Shown here one piece after another: positions 43,491 through 51,990 of a stretch of DNA of 64,000 nt. The stretch covers positions 1,674,001-1,738,000 of the forward strand of contig NZ_CP092364.2 of NCBI RefSeq assembly GCF_022370755.2, written 5' to 3'. The notes under the pieces were generated by a model. It searched no databases, had not been told where the DNA came from, and saw only the letters and a program-made list of their open reading frames with translations. Positions within the stretch are counted from its first letter, which is position 1; every line of letters begins with the position of its first letter. The translations under genes and the position numbers were made by a program. The DNA is from Mycolicibacterium goodii (GTDB lineage: Bacteria; Actinomycetota; Actinomycetes; Mycobacteriales; Mycobacteriaceae).

Positions 43491-44168
43491 TCACACCGGG
43501 TTCGTCGTCGGGGTCGCCAACAGCTGCCGCACCTCGTCGTCGGTGACCTGGTGGAAGTCGGCGAACGCCTGTCCGACCGCCTCGAAGTCCTGCGGCATGC
43601 TCGCGCACACCACCTCGTGGACCTCGGTCGCCAGTTCGCGGCACACCCCGGCAGGACCCACCGGAACCGCGACCACCACGCGGTGGGCGTCGCGCCGCAC
43701 CGCACGCACCGCGGCCATCATGCTCGCGCCCGTCGCGATGCCGTCGTCGACCAGGATCACCGTCTTACCCGAGATCCGCATCGGACCACGGTCGCCGCGG
43801 TAGGCCCGCTCACGGCGTTCGAGTTCGATCGTCTCGCGGCGCAGCGTCTCGGCCATGTCCTCGTCGCTGATGCCGAGCCGGTCCATCAACTTCTCGTTGA
43901 ACACCACGCCGCCACCGGAGGCCACCGCGCCCATCGCGAGCTCCTGCCACTGTGGAACCCCGAGCTTGCGGACCAGGAAGACGTCGAGCGGGGCGTGCAG
44001 GTGGGACGCGACCTCCCACGCGATCGGAACGCCGCCGCGTGGCAACCCGAGTACCAACACATCGGGTTCGCCGCGGTAGGACGTCAGACGTTGCGCCAGG
44101 ACCCGGCCCGCCTCGCGGCGGTCCTGGAATGTGCGGATGGCGCCGTGACCGACGCTCCATGCGCTCAT
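43491..44168 (-). CDS. phosphoribosyltransferase-domain protein (Rv2143-like)
   Basis: This 225-residue protein has the type I PRTase loop [14 protein letters not shown] at residues 137-150, where PRPP is bound, and an N-terminal [14 protein letters not shown] segment matching the PPi-loop region. Families of this type in actinobacteria are annotated as putative phosphoribosyltransferases of unknown base specificity. It converges on the Rv2144c homologue with 7 bases between stops and lies downstream of the amidotransferase gene. Confidence 0.85.
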   Translation of the reverse strand: MSAWSVGHGAIRTFQDRREAGRVLAQRLTSYRGEPDVLVLGLPRGGVPIAWEVASHLHAPLDVFLVRKLGVPQWQELAMGAVASGGGVVFNEKLMDRLGISDEDMAETLRRETIELERRERAYRGDRGPMRISGKTVILVDDGIATGASMMAAVRAVRRDAHRVVVAVPVGPAGVCRELATEVHEVVCASMPQDFEAVGQAFADFHQVTDDEVRQLLATPTTNPV

Positions 44169-44213
44169 CTGGCCTGTCTGCGGTCTCTCGGATCTGCTTC
44201 CGACCGCTCCAGC

Positions 44214-44954
44214 CTACGACGCGGGCTCGGTCCGGACCACCTTGTCCAGGAACGCACGCACCAACTCGCGCACGCGGACGGCGGCGTCGTCAGCGAGTTC
44301 CTTTGTGCGCAAACGCAAATCGTCGTGCTCGTAACCCAGCTTGCCGGAGATGCCCTCACGGTCGTCGGCCAGCCAGCCCTCGAGCAGGTCGACATCGACC
44401 TCGGGATGGAACTGCAGGGCCAGTGAACGCCCCAGCACGAACGCCTGCGACGACCGCGAGGTGCGCGCGATCTCCCTGGCGCCCGGCGGGACCGTCCACC
44501 GGTCGAAATGCCACTGGAACCACGGACCGGGGGCGATCAGCCCGGCGTCGTCGGTGTCGAGTTCGAACCAGCCGACCTCCGCGGATTCGGCCCGGGCGAC
44601 CGATCCGCCGAACGTCTGGGCCAGCAACTGTCCACCGAAGCACACACCGAGGATGCCGACGCCGGCATCGGCGGCCGCACGCATCATGTCCATCTCGGCG
44701 GTCACCCAGGTGTCGACCAGGGACTGCTCATACACGGGCCACCGCGCGCCGAGGGGCACGATCACGTCGTAGGCGGTGGGATCCGGGAACGTCACATCGA
44801 CTGCCGGGGTTTCCACGCGCTCGGCCGGGACCACCTCGAACGTCTCGATGTCGAAACCGCGTTCGGAGAACGCATCGCCCAGCATCGCCTCGGTGCACAT
44901 GTGTTCGTTGTGGATGAACAGGACTTTGGGTGCCACACCAGCATTATTCAGCAC
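44214..44954 (-). CDS. class I glutamine amidotransferase-like protein
   Basis: A 246-residue protein from GTG 44954, or 240 from GTG 44936 (MAPKVLFIHNEH), which may be the truer start. The GuaA-type triad is present: Cys105 in GVCFGGQ, His183 and Glu185 in QFHPEV. It is free-standing, with no synthetase domain, as in gamma-glutamyl hydrolase-like enzymes that remove glutamyl or amide groups. The substrate cannot be assigned. It is followed after 45 bases by the PRTase gene on the same strand and may be co-transcribed with it. Confidence 0.85.
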   Translation of the reverse strand: MLNNAGVAPKVLFIHNEHMCTEAMLGDAFSERGFDIETFEVVPAERVETPAVDVTFPDPTAYDVIVPLGARWPVYEQSLVDTWVTAEMDMMRAAADAGVGILGVCFGGQLLAQTFGGSVARAESAEVGWFELDTDDAGLIAPGPWFQWHFDRWTVPPGAREIARTSRSSQAFVLGRSLALQFHPEVDVDLLEGWLADDREGISGKLGYEHDDLRLRTKELADDAAVRVRELVRAFLDKVVRTEPAS

Positions 44955-45147
44955 GCGTGGGGCAGCGTGTCCCTCGCATGGGCGTCCGGCCGGGTGTTCT
45001 CGATCACGCCGCGTCGAACGTCGGCGGCAGGTGCGATCGACCGTCCAGGCCGCTCACTGAGCCGTTTGCCCGATTCCGCCGTGGGCCCGACGTGATCCGT
45101 TGTGCGGCAACGACGATCGGTACACCGCGAACAGCCCGGGCATCCGG

Positions 45148-45822
45148 CTACCGCATCCGGTCGGGGATCCGGTAGCGCCGCTCGGGCCGTCCGGTGCCGT
45201 ACTGCAACCGCAATTCCAGCGCGCCGGTGCTCAGGTAGTGCTCGAGGTAGCGCCGTGCGCTCACACGGGAGATCCCGACCAGCTCGGCGCATTGCGCCGC
45301 CGACACCTCCCCGGCGGTGCGGACCGCATCCATCACCAGACGCCCCGTCTCGCTGCCGAGACCCTTGGGCAGGGGCGAGGCCGTCGCCGGTGACGAGCCG
45401 CCGAACAGGGCGTCGATCATGGATTGGTCGGCACCGCCCTTGGCCGCCAGCGCGTCGGCACGCGCGGCGAACGCCTCGAGTTTGGTCCGCAGGTGGTCGA
45501 ACTCGAACGGTTTGATCAGGTAGTCGGCCGCCCCGCCGTCCAATGCGCCACGGACCGTGTCGAGTTCGCGGGCCGCGGTGATCATGATGACCCCGACCAG
45601 GTTTCCGTCGGCGCGCAGACGTTGCAACACCTCCAGCCCCGTCATGTCGGGCAGATAGACGTCGAGCAGGATCAGGTCGGGTCGCAGATTCTGCGCGGAG
45701 GCCAGCGCTTCGGTCCCGGTGCGCGCGACACCGACGGCGCGGAAGCCGTCGACGCGTTCGACGAAGCGCCGGTGGATCTCGGCGACCATGAAGTCGTCGT
45801 CGACGACGAGTACTTCACGCAC
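45148..45822 (-). CDS. CitB/DcuR-type response regulator
   Basis: This 224-residue protein has a receiver domain (about residues 1-120) with the acidic pocket at Asp8-Asp10, phosphoacceptor Asp54 in LLDVYLPD, Thr82 and Lys104. An output domain near 165-224 contains VSAAQCAELVGISRVSARRYLEHY, the helix-turn-helix of CitB-family regulators. It overlaps the kinase gene by 8 bases, so the pair is one operon. The divergent tricarboxylate transporter genes are the likely target, as in CitAB systems elsewhere. Confidence 0.9.
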   Translation of the reverse strand: MREVLVVDDDFMVAEIHRRFVERVDGFRAVGVARTGTEALASAQNLRPDLILLDVYLPDMTGLEVLQRLRADGNLVGVIMITAARELDTVRGALDGGAADYLIKPFEFDHLRTKLEAFAARADALAAKGGADQSMIDALFGGSSPATASPLPKGLGSETGRLVMDAVRTAGEVSAAQCAELVGISRVSARRYLEHYLSTGALELRLQYGTGRPERRYRIPDRMR

Positions 45823-47485
45823 GGGCGGTCACCTCCGGAAGCCGCACGACGAACGACGCGCCGCCGCCCGGGCCGTCGGTGACCTCGATGCTGCCGCCGT
45901 GCTGTGCGGTCACGAGCCGCACCAGCGCGAGGCCGATGCCGCGCCCGCCCGGCACGTCCGGTTTCGACGTCACGCCGCGCGCGAAGATCGACTCGCGCAG
46001 GTGTGCGGGCACGCCGCGACCCGAATCCGACACCTGCAGCAGCAGTCCGGCCGAGTCGTCCAGGCGCACCGAGACGTGTGCGGCGGACGAACCGCCGGGC
46101 ACGGCCGATACGTCGACGGCGTTGTCCACCAGGTTGCCCAGCAGCGTGATGACGTCGGTGGCCAGCGCCGGATCCAGTGCGGCCAGGTGACTGTCGTCGG
46201 TGAGGTTCAGCGCGACCCCGCGTTCGGCCGCCAGCGAGGTTTTCGCGATCAGCAGTGCCGCGACAGCGGGATCGGAAACATGTTGGGTGACAGCATCGTT
46301 GATCTCGGCTCGGCGACGGGTCAAGGTGCCGACCAGATCTCGGACCGCGTCGAACTCGCCGAGCTGGACCAGTCCGGAGATGGTGTGCAACTGGTTGGCG
46401 AACTCGTGGGTCTGGGCACGCAGCGTATCGGTGACACTGCGGTGCGAGGACAACTGTGCCTGCAGCGCAGCGAGTTCGGTGCTGTCGCGCATGGTGGTCA
46501 CGGTACCGATGCGGTGCCCCTGGCTGCTGGCCGCGCGCCGGTTGAGCGCCAGCACGCGGGTGCGGGTCGCGATGATGACGTCGCTCTCGTTCGCGGTCTC
46601 GTCGGTGCGGGCGTCGTGGCCGGACAGCAGGAAGTCCACCACGGCCGGTTCGAGCCCGATGGCGCCCACGTGGCGGCCGACCGCGTCGGGGCCGATGCCC
46701 AGCAGTTCGCACGCGCTGTCGTTGAGCACTGTCACGGACCCGTCGGTGTTCACCGCGACGACGCCCTCTCGGATGCTGTGCAGCAGTGCTTCTCGGTGAT
46801 CGGCAAGGCTCGCGATCTCGGCGATGTCCAGGCCGCGGGTATGGCGCTTGATGCGCCGCGACAGCAACCATGAGGTGAACAGCCCGAGTGCGGCGCCGAT
46901 CCCGAGGTAGATCAGCAACCGTTCGCCGGAGCCGCTGAGCAGTTCCCACACCGACGGGTAGTGCTCGCTGGCCGAGACGATGGCCAGGGGCTCGCCGGAC
47001 GGCGCCAGGACCGGCACCTGTCCGACGAGGCTGTGCAGGCCGTCGATCGTGTCGTCCCCGAACCACGAGCGCCCCTCGTCGGCGCGGCTGGTGTCCAGGT
47101 CGATGCGCTGCCCGACCCGGGCCGGTTCCGACGACGCCCGCACAACGCCGGCGGGATCGGTGATCTCGACCAGGTCGGCACCCGAGAGGGCGACCGCGCG
47201 GTCGACCTCGGGCGCGAGGATCCTGGTCGCGAACGGATCGGCGTAGCGGTCGCGCACGATGGGGGTGGACGCCACGTTCTCGGCCACGGCGATCATGCGC
47301 TGGCCGCGCACCTCGCGGAACTCGCGGGTGGACTGCGCCACCGAGATCGCGGCCACCGCGCCGAGGACGACGGCGACCACCAGCAGTTGGAAGACCAGGA
47401 ACCGGCCGGCCAGGCTGGCCGCATGTACCCGGTCGCCGGGCAGGCTGCGCAGCCGCGCGAGCGGTGAACTCTGGGTTGAACTCAA
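45815..47485 (-). CDS. CitA/DcuS-type sensor histidine kinase
   Basis: This 556-residue protein has a membrane segment at about residues 30-50, an extracytoplasmic PAS-like (PDC/CACHE) sensor to about 195, a second membrane segment (about 200-222), and a cytoplasmic PAS domain with VVAVNTDGSVTVLNDSA. The H-box THEFANQLHTISG contains His360 in the form typical of the CitA/DcuS group, followed by an HATPase domain with NLVDNAVDVS and GRGIGLALV. The TTG start lies 105 bases from the divergent tctC gene. Ligands of this class are usually C4- or C6-carboxylates. Confidence 0.9.
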   Translation of the reverse strand: MSSTQSSPLARLRSLPGDRVHAASLAGRFLVFQLLVVAVVLGAVAAISVAQSTREFREVRGQRMIAVAENVASTPIVRDRYADPFATRILAPEVDRAVALSGADLVEITDPAGVVRASSEPARVGQRIDLDTSRADEGRSWFGDDTIDGLHSLVGQVPVLAPSGEPLAIVSASEHYPSVWELLSGSGERLLIYLGIGAALGLFTSWLLSRRIKRHTRGLDIAEIASLADHREALLHSIREGVVAVNTDGSVTVLNDSACELLGIGPDAVGRHVGAIGLEPAVVDFLLSGHDARTDETANESDVIIATRTRVLALNRRAASSQGHRIGTVTTMRDSTELAALQAQLSSHRSVTDTLRAQTHEFANQLHTISGLVQLGEFDAVRDLVGTLTRRRAEINDAVTQHVSDPAVAALLIAKTSLAAERGVALNLTDDSHLAALDPALATDVITLLGNLVDNAVDVSAVPGGSSAAHVSVRLDDSAGLLLQVSDSGRGVPAHLRESIFARGVTSKPDVPGGRGIGLALVRLVTAQHGGSIEVTDGPGGGASFVVRLPEVTARA

Positions 47486-47514
47486 AGACCAAAACTTCCT
47501 TTGCGTTCGAATTG

Positions 47515-47528
47515 GTGACCTGGGTCAC
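47515..47528. promoter_or_regulatory. perfect inverted repeat between the kinase and tctC genes
   Basis: GTGACC-TG-GGTCAC is a 14-base palindrome roughly 30 bases from the kinase start and 63 bases from the tctC start. It is a candidate site for the CitB-type regulator. Confidence 0.4.
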
Positions 47529-47590
47529 TCGTCGGGTCCAGTATGGCTGAGCATCACCTTTTCTTCGGGACGCAGTGATTGGGGACTGCA

Positions 47591-48574
47591 GTGAGGCTTC
47601 GACAATTGTGGGCCGCGTTGGTGGCCGTGCTGCTCGCGGTGACGCTGGTGACCGCGTGCGGCGTCACGCGCGGCGACGAATCCCGCGGCCTGCACCGCCT
47701 GCGCATGATGGTGCCGAACAGCCCCGGCGGCGGTTACGACCTCACCGCACGCACGGCGGTGAAGATCATGGAGGACACCGACATCACCGGGCGCATCGAG
47801 GTGTTCAACGTGATCGGCGCGGGCGGCACCGTGGCGATGGCGCGGTTGATGAACGAACGGGGCAACGACGACCTCATGATGATGATGGGGCTCGGCGTGG
47901 TCGGCGCGGTGTACACCAACGGTTCGTCGGCGCGTGCCTCCGACGCGACCGCACTGGCGAAGATGGTCGAGGAGCAGGAGGGCATCCTCGTTCCCGGCGA
48001 TTCACCGTTCCGCACCATCGGTGACCTGGTGGCGGCGTGGAAGGCCGATCCGTCGAAGGTCTCGATCGGTGGCGGATCCTCGCCGGGCGGGCCGGACCAC
48101 CTGTTCCCGATGGAGACCGCGCGTGCGGTGGGTGTCGATCCGCGCCAGGTCAACTACATCACCTACGACGGTGGCGGCGACCTGTTGACGGCGTTGCTGG
48201 GCAAGAAGATCGCGGCGGGGACCACCGGCCTCGGCGAGTTCGTCGACCAGATCGAGGCGGGACAGGTCCGCGTGCTCGCGGTGTCCGGCGCCGAGCGGGT
48301 CCAGGGTATCGACGCACCGACCCTCACCGAGGCCGGTATCGATCTGACGTTCACCAACTGGCGCGGAGTGCTTGCGCCGCCGGGCATTTCCGACGACGCG
48401 CGCGACGCCATGGTAGGCGCGCTCACCGAACTGCACGACACCGACCAGTGGAAGGAAGCCATGGTCAAGAACGGCTGGAGCGATGCCTTCACCACGGGCC
48501 CGGAGTTCGAGCAGTTCCTGCGCGATCAGGACAACCGCGTCTCGTCGACGCTGACCGAATTGGGATTGCTATGA
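47591..48574 (+). CDS. tctC: tripartite tricarboxylate transporter substrate-binding lipoprotein (TctC/Bug family)
   Basis: A 327-residue protein from GTG 47591. A lipoprotein signal ends in LVTAC with Cys23 as the lipidated residue. The mature part has the Bug-fold features MVPNSPGGGYDLTAR and NVIGAGGTVAMA, which bind the carboxylate, plus the GGGSSPGGPDH loop. It would deliver citrate or a related di/tricarboxylate to TctA/TctB from outside the membrane. Its stop overlaps the tctB ATG. An in-frame start at 47579 is less well placed. Confidence 0.9.
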   Translation: MRLRQLWAALVAVLLAVTLVTACGVTRGDESRGLHRLRMMVPNSPGGGYDLTARTAVKIMEDTDITGRIEVFNVIGAGGTVAMARLMNERGNDDLMMMMGLGVVGAVYTNGSSARASDATALAKMVEEQEGILVPGDSPFRTIGDLVAAWKADPSKVSIGGGSSPGGPDHLFPMETARAVGVDPRQVNYITYDGGGDLLTALLGKKIAAGTTGLGEFVDQIEAGQVRVLAVSGAERVQGIDAPTLTEAGIDLTFTNWRGVLAPPGISDDARDAMVGALTELHDTDQWKEAMVKNGWSDAFTTGPEFEQFLRDQDNRVSSTLTELGLL

Positions 48575-49131
48575 GCGAGGATTCGCAGCAGAGCGCCGGC
48601 GCGACTACCGGCGCCGTCACCGAGGCCGGGGCGCCGAAGACGGCACGGAGGATCGACCGCGCCCAGTACCTCGTGTGCGTCGTGCTGGTCGCGGTCGGCG
48701 CGTTCCTGATCTACGACGCCCTGACCCTGGCCGAGGGTTTCGCAAAGGTGGATCCGGTGGGACCGCGGATGTTCCCCCTGGCCATCGGGATCGTGCTCAT
48801 CGCGCTGGCGGTGATCCTGGCGATCGCGATACCGCGCGGGTCGGTGGGTGAGGCCGACGCGGGCGAGGACGTCGACCCGAACTCGCCGGGGGACTGGCGC
48901 ACCGTCGGCCTGTTGGTCGGGCTGTTCGTCGCGGTCATCGTGCTCGTCGAACCGCTCGGCTGGGCGATCACCGGAGCGTTGTTCTTCGCCGGGGCGGCAG
49001 CGGTTCTGGGAAACCGCCACCACGTCCGCAACATCGTGATCGGCGCCGTGCTGTCGGTGCTGACCTTCTACGGGTTCTACTCCGGGCTCGGGATCCCGCT
49101 GCCCGCAGGCATTCTGGACGGGATTCTGTAA
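48571..49131 (+). CDS. tctB: tripartite tricarboxylate transporter small membrane subunit TctB
   Basis: This 186-residue protein has four hydrophobic segments after a polar N-terminus of about 30 residues. The DPVGPRMFPLAIG motif between the first two helices is the TctB signature. It partners the large subunit and forms no channel alone. Its ATG overlaps the tctC stop, and the tctA ATG follows its stop directly. Confidence 0.9.
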   Translation: MSEDSQQSAGATTGAVTEAGAPKTARRIDRAQYLVCVVLVAVGAFLIYDALTLAEGFAKVDPVGPRMFPLAIGIVLIALAVILAIAIPRGSVGEADAGEDVDPNSPGDWRTVGLLVGLFVAVIVLVEPLGWAITGALFFAGAAAVLGNRHHVRNIVIGAVLSVLTFYGFYSGLGIPLPAGILDGIL

Positions 49132-50676
49132 ATGGAGAACTTCGACTGGCTGATGCAGGGGTTCGCCGAGGCGGCCACCCCGATGAATCTGCTCTACGCC
49201 GTGATCGGCGTGCTGCTCGGCACCGCGGTGGGTGTGCTGCCGGGCATCGGCCCCGCGATGACGGTGGCGCTGTTGCTGCCGGTGACCTACAACGTCAGCC
49301 CCAGCGCGGCGTTCATCATGTTCGCCGGCATCTTCTACGGCGGCATGTACGGCGGGTCGACGACGTCGATCCTGCTGAACACCCCGGGCGAATCGTCGTC
49401 GGTGATCACCGCGATCGAGGGCAACAAGATGGCCAAGGCCGGCCGCGCCGCGCAGGCGCTCGCCACCGCGGCGATCGGATCGTTCGTCGCCGGTGCGATC
49501 GGCACCGCGCTGCTGGCCGCGTTCGCACCGCCCATCTCACGGTTCGCGGTCACTCTCGGGGCTCCGTCGTATCTGGCGATCATGCTGTTCGCACTGGTCG
49601 CGGTGACCGCGGTGCTCGGTGCCTCCAAGCTGCGCGGTGCGATCTCGCTGTTCCTCGGCCTGGCCATCGGCTGCGTCGGCATCGATTTCCTCACCGGGCA
49701 GCCGCGCGCGACGTTCGGACTGCCGCTGTTGAGCGACGGCATCGACATCGTGGTCATCGCGGTGGCGATCTTCGCCCTCGGCGAGGCGTTGTGGGTCGCG
49801 GCGCATCTGCGGCGCCGCCCCGCCGACGTGATCCCGGTGGGTCGGCCGTGGATGAGCCGCGAGGACTTCGGCCGGTCCTGGAAGCCGTGGCTGCGCGGCA
49901 CCGCATACGGATTCCCGTTCGGTGCGCTGCCCGCCGGCGGCGCGGAGCTGCCGACGTTTTTGTCCTACATCACCGAGAAACGCCTGTCCAAGCACCCCGA
50001 GGAGTTCGGCAAGGGAGCGATAGAAGGTGTCGCAGGCCCGGAGGCGGCCAACAACGCCTCGGCCGCAGGAACGTTGGTTCCCATGCTGTCGCTGGGTCTG
50101 CCCACCAACGCCACCGCGGCGGTCATGCTCACGGCGTTCGTGTCCTACGGAATCCAGCCCGGTCCAACGCTTTTCGAGAAGGAGCCGCTGCTGATCTGGA
50201 CGCTGATCGCGAGCCTGTTCATCGGCAACTTCCTGCTCTTGGTCCTCAACCTGCCGCTGGCACCACTGTGGGCGCGGCTGCTGCGTACTCCGCGGCCCTA
50301 CCTGTACGCCGGCATCCTGTTCTTCGCGACGCTGGGTGCGCTCGCGGTGAACGTGCAGGCGCTGGATCTGGCGCTGCTGTTGGTGTTCGGGCTGCTGGGC
50401 CTCATGATGCGCCGCTTCGGGCTTCCGGTGCTGCCGCTCATCATCGGCGTGATCCTCGGCCCGCGCATCGAACGGCAACTGCGCCAGAGCCTTCAGCTCG
50501 GTGGCGGTGACTGGTCGAGCCTGTTCACCGAACCGGTCGCGATCGTGGTCTATGTCCTCATGGCGATCCTGCTGCTCATGCCGCTGGTGCTCAGGTTGAT
50601 GCACCGCAGTGAGGAGACGCTGTTGATCGTCGAGGACGATGTGGATCAGCAGGAGAAAGCGCAGGCCCAGCGATGA
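49132..50676 (+). CDS. tctA: tripartite tricarboxylate transporter large membrane subunit TctA
   Basis: This 514-residue protein has about twelve hydrophobic segments. The family motifs [17 protein letters not shown] near the N-terminus and [14 protein letters not shown] (repeated in inverted form later as GLPTNATAA) are intact. It is the ion-coupled transport channel of the TctABC system. It begins immediately after tctB and ends four bases inside the universal stress protein gene. Confidence 0.93.
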   Translation: MENFDWLMQGFAEAATPMNLLYAVIGVLLGTAVGVLPGIGPAMTVALLLPVTYNVSPSAAFIMFAGIFYGGMYGGSTTSILLNTPGESSSVITAIEGNKMAKAGRAAQALATAAIGSFVAGAIGTALLAAFAPPISRFAVTLGAPSYLAIMLFALVAVTAVLGASKLRGAISLFLGLAIGCVGIDFLTGQPRATFGLPLLSDGIDIVVIAVAIFALGEALWVAAHLRRRPADVIPVGRPWMSREDFGRSWKPWLRGTAYGFPFGALPAGGAELPTFLSYITEKRLSKHPEEFGKGAIEGVAGPEAANNASAAGTLVPMLSLGLPTNATAAVMLTAFVSYGIQPGPTLFEKEPLLIWTLIASLFIGNFLLLVLNLPLAPLWARLLRTPRPYLYAGILFFATLGALAVNVQALDLALLLVFGLLGLMMRRFGLPVLPLIIGVILGPRIERQLRQSLQLGGGDWSSLFTEPVAIVVYVLMAILLLMPLVLRLMHRSEETLLIVEDDVDQQEKAQAQR

Positions 50677-51065
50677 TCGTCATCGGCTACAGCGCGGATC
50701 AGTTCGGCCGGGCCGCGATCGAACACGGGATCGCCGAGGCCAATCGGCGGGACACCGGCGTGCTGGTGATCAACGCGACCGCGGGTGACGCCTACGTCGA
50801 CGCGCGGTTCGCGCGCTCGGGCGAGGTCCACGACGTCGAGGAGCATCTGCGGGACAGCGGCGTGCCGTTCGAGATCCGGCAGCCGGTGGGCGTGGACGCG
50901 GCCGAGGAACTGCTCACCGCCATGGACAGGCCCGACGCCGAGCTGCTGGTGATCGGGATCCGCCACCGCAGCCCGGTGGGCAAGCTCCTGCTCGGCAGCG
51001 TGTCGCAGCGGTTGCTGCTGGAGTGCCCCAAACCGGTGCTGGCGGTGAAACCGCAGGAATACTGA
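50673..51065 (+). CDS. universal stress protein (UspA family) at the end of the tct operon
   Basis: This 130-residue single-domain protein starts with a beta strand ([11 protein letters not shown]) and has the C-terminal nucleotide-binding loop around [21 protein letters not shown]. The usual G-x2-G-x9-G-S pattern is altered, with His in place of the second Gly, so ATP binding may be weakened. The four-base overlap with tctA implies co-translation. Universal stress proteins are known to regulate some secondary transporters (TeaD with TeaABC), so a role in gating TctA is an attractive inference. Confidence 0.88.
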   Translation: MIVIGYSADQFGRAAIEHGIAEANRRDTGVLVINATAGDAYVDARFARSGEVHDVEEHLRDSGVPFEIRQPVGVDAAEELLTAMDRPDAELLVIGIRHRSPVGKLLLGSVSQRLLLECPKPVLAVKPQEY

Positions 51066-51074
51066 GCCGGGCCG

Positions 51075-51839
51075 TCACTGAGTGGTGGAGACCGAGGTCA
51101 TCCGGTACAGCGTGGGATGGTAGAAGTTTCGCGAATAGTTGGTGAACTGCCGCGAATCGTCATAGACCCGAAGGTGTTCGGAGAGTATCGGGGTTCCTGG
51201 CTCGATGCGGAGCAGGGTGCACTGTTCGGTGGTCGGCAGGCACGCGATGACCTCCTGGCGCACCATCGCGGCGGAATGCCCGATGCGTTCCCAGTATTCG
51301 TCCATGCTGCGCTCGGTGAGTTCGTCCACCCGCGGTTCGGGGAACTCGGCGGGGAAGTAGTTCTCCATCACCGCGACGGGAAGATCGTTGGCGAGTCGTA
51401 GCCTGCGGATGATCCGCAACGGTGTGCCGATGGCGAACCCGGTGATGTCGGACAATGCGCGGTCGGCGTCGGCGGTGTCGACGGTGAGCACTTTGGTCGC
51501 GGGTTTGCGGTCGGCCGCCGCAAGTTCGGCGTACAGACTGCGGATCCCGGGTTTGTCGATGCCCGGCGCGGCCGCGACCCGGGTTCCGACGCCCCGGACG
51601 CGCACGATCAGACCCTTGTCGATCAGGTAGTCGATCGCCCGGCGCAGGGTGCCGCGGGCCACTTGGAAGTCACGTACGAGCTGTGGCTCGGCGGGCAGGA
51701 ACGAACCTGGCGGGAGGCTGCCGCGTCTGATGCCGTTCTCGATCTGGTCGATCACCTGCACGTAGAGGGGGAGTGACACCGACTGATCGACCGGGACGAA
51801 GTCGCTGATAGCGCCGGGTTGGGTAGCGCTGTGGGTCAC
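51075..51839 (-). CDS. GntR-family regulator with UTRA ligand domain (HutC subfamily)
   Basis: This 254-residue protein has an N-terminal winged helix (about residues 18-85) with SLPLYVQVIDQIENGI and VARGTLRRAIDYLIDKGLIVRVRG, as in the GntR family, then a UTRA effector domain (about 100-245). Subfamily members sense sugars, sugar phosphates, histidine derivatives or phosphonates. It is divergent from the ABC importer operon, with palindromes in the shared region, so it most likely represses that operon until the imported solute or its product binds. It converges on the universal stress protein gene. Confidence 0.9.
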   Translation of the reverse strand: MTHSATQPGAISDFVPVDQSVSLPLYVQVIDQIENGIRRGSLPPGSFLPAEPQLVRDFQVARGTLRRAIDYLIDKGLIVRVRGVGTRVAAAPGIDKPGIRSLYAELAAADRKPATKVLTVDTADADRALSDITGFAIGTPLRIIRRLRLANDLPVAVMENYFPAEFPEPRVDELTERSMDEYWERIGHSAAMVRQEVIACLPTTEQCTLLRIEPGTPILSEHLRVYDDSRQFTNYSRNFYHPTLYRMTSVSTTQ

Positions 51840-51925
51840 CCGACCATGCTAAGCCAGCCGGCTCGGGGCGGCGGTGAGGCGAGCCACCGAAGTTGATCGG
51901 GGTGATGTACATCTCGTCGCAGCTG

Positions 51926-51963
51926 TGTCACTATGACAAGACATCCACATTTATGGATGTCTT
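51926..51963. promoter_or_regulatory. two palindromes in the GntR/ABC-operon divergent region
   Basis: TGTCA-CTA-TGACA occupies 51926-51938. AAGACATCCA-CATTTA-TGGATGTCTT, with perfect 10-base arms, occupies 51938-51963, ending 27 bases before the permease GTG. Both are candidate GntR operators. The second could also form a leader hairpin. The segment is clearly more AT-rich than its surroundings. Confidence 0.6.
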
Positions 51964-51990
51964 CGGTGTAGAGAGACAAGGACCCCTTCC

